Source of the DNA: a virus
Virus record (IMG/VR): IMGVR_UViG_3300009183_000323
Span: 1 to 26,456 of that record
DNA: 26,456 nt
Reading direction: 5' to 3' (one strand)
The position numbers were made by a program, and so were the translations under genes. Below, one piece after another: positions 21,638-26,456 of this stretch. Under the pieces are notes generated by a model. It searched no databases and was not told the origin of the DNA. It saw only the letters and a program-made list of their open reading frames with translations. Position 1 is the stretch's first letter. The number at the start of each line of letters is the position of its first letter.

Positions 21638-22552
21638 TTACACGCCGGGTGTACCGTACATTGCACGCGGATCAGTGAATCCGGGGATGTAACGCTCTGT
21701 TGCCTTGTAGCGCATAGAGTCGGTCTCAAAATCACCTTCCATGGTTTTTTCGAGCTTACGACGCATCATGAGCTTCATGCCTTCAGGAGCATCAGTCTGC
21801 ACAAAGAACGCGGTAGCGCTTGTCAAGCGGCTGATAACAGCAGCGCCTTCGTCCAGCAAGCCAATAGACTTGACAGGGTTCAGGTCGTTGTTTGCTGTAC
21901 CAGAACGCAGGACGCTCTTCAACAGAACTTCGGCTTGGAAGACGTTACCGGGGGCCACCACCAATTGGCGGGGCACCAGACGAATCTTCTTGCCGTTGTT
22001 ATCCACAGCTTGGCGGATCTGAATCAGCATCTGCTCCAGAGAAGTCTGGCTCAGATTAGCGGCGGTAGACAACTGGTTGCTGAACGTGCCGTTCACGATG
22101 GGATGGGATGTGTTAATCAAAGACACGCCATCGCCGCCGGGGTAGGCGCTGTTGAAAGCACGATTGATGATGTTCGCGCACAGAGTCTCTTTGGTCTCGA
22201 TGAGAGACTGAGCCAAGTGACGAGCATAAACCTGACCGATGCGGATGTGGTCGCCATCTTCAACCAACACTTTGGTCAACGCGAAGGCCAAGCCATACAC
22301 GTTGTACACATAGCGTTGCAAGAAGAGTACGCCGCCCTGCTGGTACGAAACAGGAGTTCCGTCAGGCAGTTGAGGCGCTGCGCCAAATCCATAAAGGACA
22401 GGCTCTTCGTGGTAGTTGCGGGGAATACCGTCTTGCTCACGGAAAACCCGTGACCATTCGTCGGTACGTTGATCATAGACTCCATCGAAGCACTCGTTCA
22501 TAATTGGTTCAACGATGCTTCTAAAGTCCGTACTGCGCATTGGTGCTGCCAT
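21638..22552 (-). CDS. major capsid protein (Mu gpT-like / HK97-fold type)
   Basis: The 304-residue product is the best major capsid candidate. Segments such as FGAAPQLPDGTPVSYQQGG, YGLAFALTKVLVEDGD and LINTSHPIVNGTFSNQL match the pattern of Mu gpT-like major head subunits: an N-terminal arm, an E-loop-like stretch, a spine helix with RIGQVYARHLAQSLIETKE, and a P-domain with the LVVAPGNVFQAEVLL segment. Subunits would self-assemble into the icosahedral shell on the scaffold and portal. A strong AAGGAG lies seven bases before the ATG. An intrinsic terminator begins a few bases after the stop, fitting a gene needing high and separately controlled output. Its size is in the normal range (about 300 aa). 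Confidence 0.8.
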   Translation of the reverse strand: MAAPMRSTDFRSIVEPIMNECFDGVYDQRTDEWSRVFREQDGIPRNYHEEPVLYGFGAAPQLPDGTPVSYQQGGVLFLQRYVYNVYGLAFALTKVLVEDGDHIRIGQVYARHLAQSLIETKETLCANIINRAFNSAYPGGDGVSLINTSHPIVNGTFSNQLSTAANLSQTSLEQMLIQIRQAVDNNGKKIRLVPRQLVVAPGNVFQAEVLLKSVLRSGTANNDLNPVKSIGLLDEGAAVISRLTSATAFFVQTDAPEGMKLMMRRKLEKTMEGDFETDSMRYKATERYIPGFTDPRAMYGTPGV

Positions 22553-22563
22553 GATTGGACTCC

Positions 22564-23136
22564 TTAAATGGCGTTAATGGTTGCGACGTATTGGCTGCGA
22601 GAGACTTGTACTTGCACAACTGTGTAAGCATCGCCCCAAGCGTTGTCAACGCCGTTTGAAAGACCGATGATACGCATATCACCGACCGCGCTCGAACCCG
22701 CCAAAGTAGTGGAGATCGTGCATTGCGACAAGCCCGTGGTCGTAGAACCAGCGGAGATGTTGCTAAAGTTTGCTTGATCGCCAATTGAGGTTTGAGCCAA
22801 ACTACCGTCTGCTTGAATGTCGTAAACGATATTCGGGTCAGAGTAGTAGTAAGTCACTTGAGAGCCAGTTTGGTAGGAGGTGTTAGCCACCCACTGATTG
22901 CTGACCAAACGACGACCAGTAACATCGGTGTACTCATGACCAGCAAAAGCGCCTTGGTAGGCGCTGCCAGCAGTAGCAGCAATGATGTTTCCAGACGTAT
23001 TAAGGGCAACAGGTTGACCCTTCAGAATTCCGGTTGAATAACCAGAAGCAATACCGTTAGCGAGAGCCACAGCGCGATCCAGACCCGATGGGTGGAACGA
23101 AGGACGCAAGCCGAACGGAGCATTTGTCGCTGACAT
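22564..23136 (-). CDS. probable head decoration / small virion protein
   Basis: The 190-residue product starts MSATNAPFGLRPSFHPSG, an N-terminal signature (NAPFGLRP) of a small structural protein family common in environmental phages. The rest is rich in Gly, Ser, Thr and Ala with alternating hydrophobics, typical of an all-beta protein; examples are YSTGILKGQPVALN and YQGAFAGHEYTD. A strong AAGGAG lies six bases before the ATG, as expected for a highly expressed virion gene. It lies directly before the major capsid gene, the position held by capsid cement proteins such as lambda gpD, hence the proposed decoration role. That role is inference; a second coat subunit is an alternative. Confidence 0.6.
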   Translation of the reverse strand: MSATNAPFGLRPSFHPSGLDRAVALANGIASGYSTGILKGQPVALNTSGNIIAATAGSAYQGAFAGHEYTDVTGRRLVSNQWVANTSYQTGSQVTYYYSDPNIVYDIQADGSLAQTSIGDQANFSNISAGSTTTGLSQCTISTTLAGSSAVGDMRIIGLSNGVDNAWGDAYTVVQVQVSRSQYVATINAI

Positions 23137-23159
23137 ATGAAACTCCTTTTGTTAAGTCC

Positions 23160-23702
23160 TCATCCGTAAAATACGGGTGTTTGGACGGTTCGGTTCAAAT
23201 TGCCAAAGCCTTCACCTTCAACACTTCCCAGACTCTTGCCTGAGCTATCGCGGTTTCCTTGAAGCTGCTCAATTTGGACTTGGACTTTGTCCGCCTCCTC
23301 CATGGGTGCCTCATGGTGCATTTGAATCATGACCTCTTGATAAACGTCCATTGGAAGTTTATACAGACGCATTTCATTGCACGCGATAAAACCTATGTCT
23401 TCTCCAGCCTTTACGCGGTAATTGTCGAATCCGGGTAACTCATCCGCTCTCACGGGAACATACCCTAATCGCATCCGCTTGTCGATGCTGTCGTAGCCAT
23501 TGGTAGTTGATAACCAGCAAAGATGCCATCCCGGAATATCCGGAACCTTCGGCAGCGCACTTTGTGTCCATTCATCGCTCCACATCTTGCGACGTTCCTG
23601 CGTAGAAATGAACTTCTCTTCGGGAGCGGCGCGGCTTGCATCTTGTGAAGATCTTTGCTCACGGCCACCAGCGTTGAGAGTTTTTTTAAGACGAGAATCC
23701 AT
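23160..23702 (-). CDS. conserved phage protein between scaffold and capsid genes
   Basis: The 180-residue product has a Lys/Arg/Ser-rich N-terminus and a compact middle (PGWHLCWLSTTNGYDSIDKR, then MRLGYVPVRADELPG) that I associate with an unnamed family lying beside capsid genes in environmental podovirus-like phages. Residues ~112-160 look helical (LPMDVYQEVMIQMHHEAPME), and the tail ends QTPVFYG. There are no catalytic motifs or membrane segments. TAGGAG lies eight bases before the ATG, supporting this start. The position suggests a head assembly or minor capsid role, but the function is unknown. Confidence 0.6.
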   Translation of the reverse strand: MDSRLKKTLNAGGREQRSSQDASRAAPEEKFISTQERRKMWSDEWTQSALPKVPDIPGWHLCWLSTTNGYDSIDKRMRLGYVPVRADELPGFDNYRVKAGEDIGFIACNEMRLYKLPMDVYQEVMIQMHHEAPMEEADKVQVQIEQLQGNRDSSGKSLGSVEGEGFGNLNRTVQTPVFYG

Positions 23703-23707
23703 AATGT

Positions 23708-24643
23708 TTAGCTCCTATTGTTTCGTGCTGCTTCTGCATACCGTTTGATCATCTTCGCGCGTTTTTGTGCGTCATCCCACATACCAGCGTCTTTCATTGC
23801 GCGAACCTGTTCGGGTTCAAGAACAAAAGAATTGCCGCTACCACGAGGTGACGACTCACGAGAAGAGCCGGTCACTAAACTTTTAGGTCTCCTTCTGGAT
23901 TGTTCATCATGACGATCATTATACTTATGAGGGAGCCGCCTTTGCAAGCGGCTGTCAAGCTCCTCCCAATACTCGTTCGTGGCGGGGTCATACCCCTCCT
24001 GAACCAATCGGTTGTCGATCACTTTGGCGATCTGGGAGTCCTCATCCTTGCCGTCTGGGTCGTACCAGCCGTTGTTTTCCATCCAGCTATTTGCCAGACG
24101 TTGTAACTTGGGGTTAACCGCCCCAGCCTCAGATCCGCTCTCGGCAGCCCGCGACTTGAAGTTTTGCATGGATTCCAGCTTGCGCTTGGAGTCGTACCAA
24201 AGCTCCTGCGCCCTAGCAAAAGAGGTGCCGTCAGCGTTGTCCGTAGCCTCTTTGAGCTTGGCCGTGGCGTATTGCAGGCGTAGCTGCTCATCCTCAATTG
24301 CCTTGTCAAATCGGGCCAAGTCGGCACCTGATTGTTTGCGCTCCAGCACGGATAGGCGCTCCACAAGCTGCTGGTTCTGGCGTTCCAGTAGCGTCAGCTT
24401 GGCGTCCTTCTCAACGTGGGTTTGTTTGATGTACTCCTTCTTGGCTCGGCGTCGGTTGCGACGGGCCTCTCGGATTGCATTGGTGTCACCCGGTTGATCG
24501 TTGTCGCCGTCATCGGAGGCGGAGATTTCACCGCCCTCGTTGTGGGGCGACTCAATGTGATCGGGTAGCTCTACCGTGGCAGAGCCGTCTTGTTCTTCAA
24601 CGACTGCGATGTCGTCAATGTCTTCTTTGGTTTCTTTGTTCAT
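23708..24643 (-). CDS. scaffold-like head assembly protein
   Basis: The 311-residue product has the build of a phage scaffolding protein. Residues 1-55 are very acidic (EDIDDIAVVEEQDG, ASDDGDNDQPGD), residues ~57-75 are Arg/Lys-rich (REARRNRRRAKKEYIK), and residues ~78-165 form a long charged coiled coil (LLERQNQQLVERLSVLERKQ). It ends in a basic helical tail (DDAQKRAKMIKRYAEAARN), comparable to the capsid-binding C-terminal helices of P22-type scaffolds. It contains no enzyme motif. Its position after the portal and before the capsid genes is the usual place for a scaffold. The ATG overlaps the GroES-like stop (TAATG) without a clear Shine-Dalgarno, so translational coupling is likely. The function is inferred from architecture and position rather than sequence identity. 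Confidence 0.65.
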   Translation of the reverse strand: MNKETKEDIDDIAVVEEQDGSATVELPDHIESPHNEGGEISASDDGDNDQPGDTNAIREARRNRRRAKKEYIKQTHVEKDAKLTLLERQNQQLVERLSVLERKQSGADLARFDKAIEDEQLRLQYATAKLKEATDNADGTSFARAQELWYDSKRKLESMQNFKSRAAESGSEAGAVNPKLQRLANSWMENNGWYDPDGKDEDSQIAKVIDNRLVQEGYDPATNEYWEELDSRLQRRLPHKYNDRHDEQSRRRPKSLVTGSSRESSPRGSGNSFVLEPEQVRAMKDAGMWDDAQKRAKMIKRYAEAARNNRS

Positions 24644-25080
24644 TAGATAAACGCTTTCATAGCAAGTGGGTCACCAGTTAGCTTTGCGATCACCTCGTGA
24701 TCGTTTAGCACCATGAATAAAGCTGGGTCTTCGTGGTCATCAGCGCCCGGAATAGGCACCTCCCAACGATCTCCGCCCCATTTGGGTACGCGGATGTATT
24801 CGCCAACCTCAATCCACGACCCTTCGGGCCACGGTTGCATGGTGTCGCGGTGTTTGAACGCCAGTGGGCCGATCTCTATGACCTTTGCCACCATGTTCTG
24901 CCACTTTTCGGTTTCTTTGGTTTCTTCAACCAATATGATTCCCGCGCTAGTTGTCTTCTGCTTTGCACGACGGAGTTGCACCAAGATGCGTCCGCCAAGG
25001 GGTTTTGCGCCGGGGTCTACGCTCGGAAAAGCCCAAGCTACGTCAGCTTCGTTAAAAGCTACCGGGTCATTCATTTTCAT
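24643..25080 (-). CDS. GroES-like co-chaperonin
   Basis: The 145-residue product resembles Cpn10/GroES. Around residues 28-34 is PLGGRILVQL, matching the conserved GroES start (PLxDRVLV). Residues ~40-52 (KQKTTSAGIILVEETKE) correspond to the mobile loop, with an Ile-Ile-Leu tripeptide where GroES carries the GroEL-binding Ile-Val-Leu. Then VAKVIEIGP matches the beta strand of the barrel, and EVGEYIRVPKWGG and LFMVLNDHEVIAKL match the distal strands and C-terminus. It is longer than bacterial GroES (~97 aa) because of an N-terminal extension and a Trp/Pro-rich roof region. Family knowledge (T4 gp31, RB49 CocO) suggests it works with host GroEL to fold capsid proteins. No GroEL gene is in view. 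The start could be this ATG or the one six bases downstream. The stop overlaps the scaffold start as TAATG. Confidence 0.75.
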   Translation of the reverse strand: MKMNDPVAFNEADVAWAFPSVDPGAKPLGGRILVQLRRAKQKTTSAGIILVEETKETEKWQNMVAKVIEIGPLAFKHRDTMQPWPEGSWIEVGEYIRVPKWGGDRWEVPIPGADDHEDPALFMVLNDHEVIAKLTGDPLAMKAFI

Positions 25081-25252
25081 CTGTTTCTTTCATTAAGTCG
25101 TTAAGGATGTCAAGGGATTCTTGCAATCCAAAATAATGCCCAACCATGCGTTGATAAGTCTCCCAGTTCGCCGCATTTCCAGCAGCAAGGGACGCAGCTA
25201 TTGCTACCTGCTTAGACTTAATCCCGCCGATCAGATCGCCAAGGGTTTTCAT
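25067..25252 (-). CDS. small hypothetical protein (61 aa)
   Basis: The product starts MKTLGDLIGGIKSKQVAIAA and is predicted by eye to be largely helical, with an acidic C-terminus (LMKETDENE). No domain is recognised. The ATG overlaps the previous stop as ATGA, and the stop lies inside the start region of the GroES-like gene, so translation is probably coupled on both sides. Similar short helical proteins between portal and scaffold genes occur in environmental phages as far as I recall, without known function. Its Shine-Dalgarno is weak, which also points to coupling. Confidence 0.6.
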   Translation of the reverse strand: MKTLGDLIGGIKSKQVAIAASLAAGNAANWETYQRMVGHYFGLQESLDILNDLMKETDENE

Positions 25253-25395
25253 TTTTTCTTAGCCTGTGATAAGCCTCCTGACTGTTTGGTTGGCGCGGAA
25301 CCCTTCATGCTCTGGCCGTCGAGCTTCTCGCCCATAGCCATGCGCTTGTGCTGGGGAACCTGCACACTCTTTTGCTCTTGATCACTGGTTGCCAT
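25249..25395 (-). CDS. small basic hypothetical protein (48 aa)
   Basis: I chose the ATG at 25393-25395 because AAGGAG lies six bases upstream; a longer frame upstream lacks such a site. The product begins MATSDQEQKSVQVPQHKR and ends SGGLSQAKKK. It is short, hydrophilic and positively charged, with no membrane segment or recognised domain. It overlaps the portal stop by 14 bases and its own stop overlaps the next start as ATGA, so it sits inside the head operon and is probably translated together with its neighbours. I recognise no function. Lys-rich tails of this sort recur in several small proteins of this genome. Confidence 0.6.
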   Translation of the reverse strand: MATSDQEQKSVQVPQHKRMAMGEKLDGQSMKGSAPTKQSGGLSQAKKK

Positions 25396-26456
25396 AAGGT
25401 ACTCCTTGGGTTTGTACAGCTTGGTTCTGCTCAAAATTGAGCTTTGCCGCATCTCGCGTTAAGCGTGCTGTCTCGATGCGTTGTTTGGTCTCTTGGTCGC
25501 CCTCGGCGATGGCAAGGCGTAGCTGCAAGTCTTCCATGTCCAACTGGCGCTGCTGCTCCAGCTTCCTCATGTCCATCTCGACCTTGGCCTGCAACTCCTT
25601 CTCCTTGAGTCCCATCTCCGCTTGGTCGCGCTGGGTGCGGCGCTGCGTCTCGGCCATGCTGGTGTCCAGCAACACCTTGGTGTCTGGTGCCATCGGGGGC
25701 TGGGGCTGGGACTGCTGCAACTGCTGCATCATCTGCTGGATCATCGGCATGACCTTTTGCAATGCCTCGTCGCTGTCCATGCGAACGTGCTGCGATACCG
25801 CCGAGAACAGCTTGTCGATCTTGGCTGGCTGCTTTGCCATCTCGTAGTCTTCCGTAGCGCCTTCCATCGACATATCCACATAGCCGTTCATGCGGTTCAA
25901 GTACCACAAGGTCAAGTGCTGCTTGATGTGATCCATTGCCCGTGGCAGGTAGGTAGGCGCAATGGCGGGGTTTGCACCCAGCGCAGGGTTGGTAGCGAAG
26001 TCCAAGATGACTTGGATGTGGGCAAGGTGATCCTGCTCGATGTAGACGTAGGCCGCTTGGCCCATAGCCATCGCCACGTTCTCGTTGGCGGCGTCAATCT
26101 TGACCGGCGCAGGCGTATCGACCATCAATTCGTTGATGCCGGGCACCTTGATCTGCTTTAGGAAGCGCTCAATGACCACTTTCTTGTTAAATAGCTCAGG
26201 ATTCTTCTCCATCATCGTCATCACAGCCTGAGTTTGGGCCATGCGCTGCGTTTCAGAGAAGATGTGCGGGTCAGAGACGGGGATAACGTCCGTCACACGA
26301 GAAAAGTCCTCGCGGGTGACCTCCAGATCCTCTACCACCTCGCCACGGCGCATATCGTCCAAGTACCAACGGTTGATGCGGCTCAAAACCTTTAACACAC
26401 GGCCCTGAGACTCGTGCAAACGTGCGTGGATGGCCGAAAACACCGCTGCACCCTGC
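25382..26456 (-). CDS. portal protein, C-terminal part (5' end outside window)
   Basis: The reading frame is open through the right edge, so the N-terminus is missing; 357 residues are visible. A GTG at 26441-26443 is only an internal codon. The first ~200 residues match the helical C-terminal region of podovirus-type portals as I know it (HARLHESQGRVLK, RINRWYLDDMRRGE and YLNRMNGYVDM are typical segments). A Gln/Pro-rich linker follows (QQMMQQLQQSQPQPPMAP), then a long charged coiled coil (KEKELQAKVEMDMRKLEQQR) reminiscent of the P22 portal barrel. Portals form the dodecameric ring at the capsid vertex through which DNA enters and leaves. Scaffold and capsid genes downstream support the call. 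The terminase genes would be expected just outside this edge. The stop codon overlaps the start of the next gene by 14 bases. Confidence 0.8.
   Translation of the reverse strand, partial: QGAAVFSAIHARLHESQGRVLKVLSRINRWYLDDMRRGEVVEDLEVTREDFSRVTDVIPVSDPHIFSETQRMAQTQAVMTMMEKNPELFNKKVVIERFLKQIKVPGINELMVDTPAPVKIDAANENVAMAMGQAAYVYIEQDHLAHIQVILDFATNPALGANPAIAPTYLPRAMDHIKQHLTLWYLNRMNGYVDMSMEGATEDYEMAKQPAKIDKLFSAVSQHVRMDSDEALQKVMPMIQQMMQQLQQSQPQPPMAPDTKVLLDTSMAETQRRTQRDQAEMGLKEKELQAKVEMDMRKLEQQRQLDMEDLQLRLAIAEGDQETKQRIETARLTRDAAKLNFEQNQAVQTQGVPYGNQ

Noticed and set aside
21557-22453. Long plus-strand open frame of 298 codons opposite the major capsid gene
   Set aside because: It is the mirror of a GC-biased, highly expressed gene. 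It lacks a recognisable domain, starts within the region opposite the terminator, and all supported genes run on the other strand.
24012-24497. Plus-strand frame of 161 codons opposite the scaffold gene
   Set aside because: Ser/Arg-rich translation typical of an antisense shadow of a coiled-coil gene; no ribosome site.
25249-25452. Longer version of the small gene after the portal, starting 19 codons upstream
   Set aside because: The extra codons lie inside the portal frame without a ribosome site; the internal ATG at 25393-25395 has AAGGAG at good spacing.
1-26456. Programmed frameshift and tape-measure gene of a long-tailed phage
   Set aside because: No major tail tube, tail assembly chaperone pair or tape-measure-like gene is seen between head and fibre genes; adaptor and nozzle-type genes point to a short tail.

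Overview
The window is a piece of a tailed double-stranded DNA phage genome, most likely a short-tailed (podovirus-type) phage from freshwater bacterioplankton. Every gene I can support lies on the minus strand, so transcription runs from position 26456 down to 1. Genes are packed end to end, with many ATGA or TAATG stop/start overlaps. The largest gap is 72 bases and holds a terminator. I see no tRNA, CRISPR, insertion sequence, integrase, terminase or replication gene. Shine-Dalgarno sequences of the AAGGAG type precede many genes, so the host is a bacterium. A betaproteobacterial host is only a guess from the kind of families present.

Head block (26456 to about 18690): the C-terminal part of the portal, two tiny genes, a GroES-like co-chaperonin, a scaffold-like protein, a conserved protein, a small probable head-decoration protein and the major capsid protein, which is followed by a strong intrinsic terminator. 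Next come a structural protein carrying an inserted beta module, a very basic Lys/Gly-rich repeat protein, a second terminator with a UUCG loop, a small virion-type protein and two small basic proteins.

Connector, fibre and lysis block (18680 to 7337): a head-tail adaptor-like protein with an inserted beta-sandwich, a small zinc-finger protein, two fibre proteins, and a 1655-residue adhesin-like protein built of five tandem modules of about 1 kb. Two tiny, previously uncalled genes flank the adhesin. A lysis cassette follows: two small one-TM proteins, a 3TM-type holin and an M15-type endolysin.

Distal block (7327 to 1): a second adaptor-like protein, a third fibre-like protein, a large nozzle/stabilisation-type protein with two inserted beta modules, two small conserved proteins, and the first 742 residues of a giant helical protein that runs off the left edge and may be a DNA-ejection or internal virion protein.

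The most interesting themes are the five-module adhesin with phased AT-rich islands, small beta domains inserted into otherwise conserved virion proteins, the cluster of highly basic small proteins between capsid and connector genes, and an orphan phage GroES in the head operon. Functional names rest on motif recognition by eye; no database search was run.
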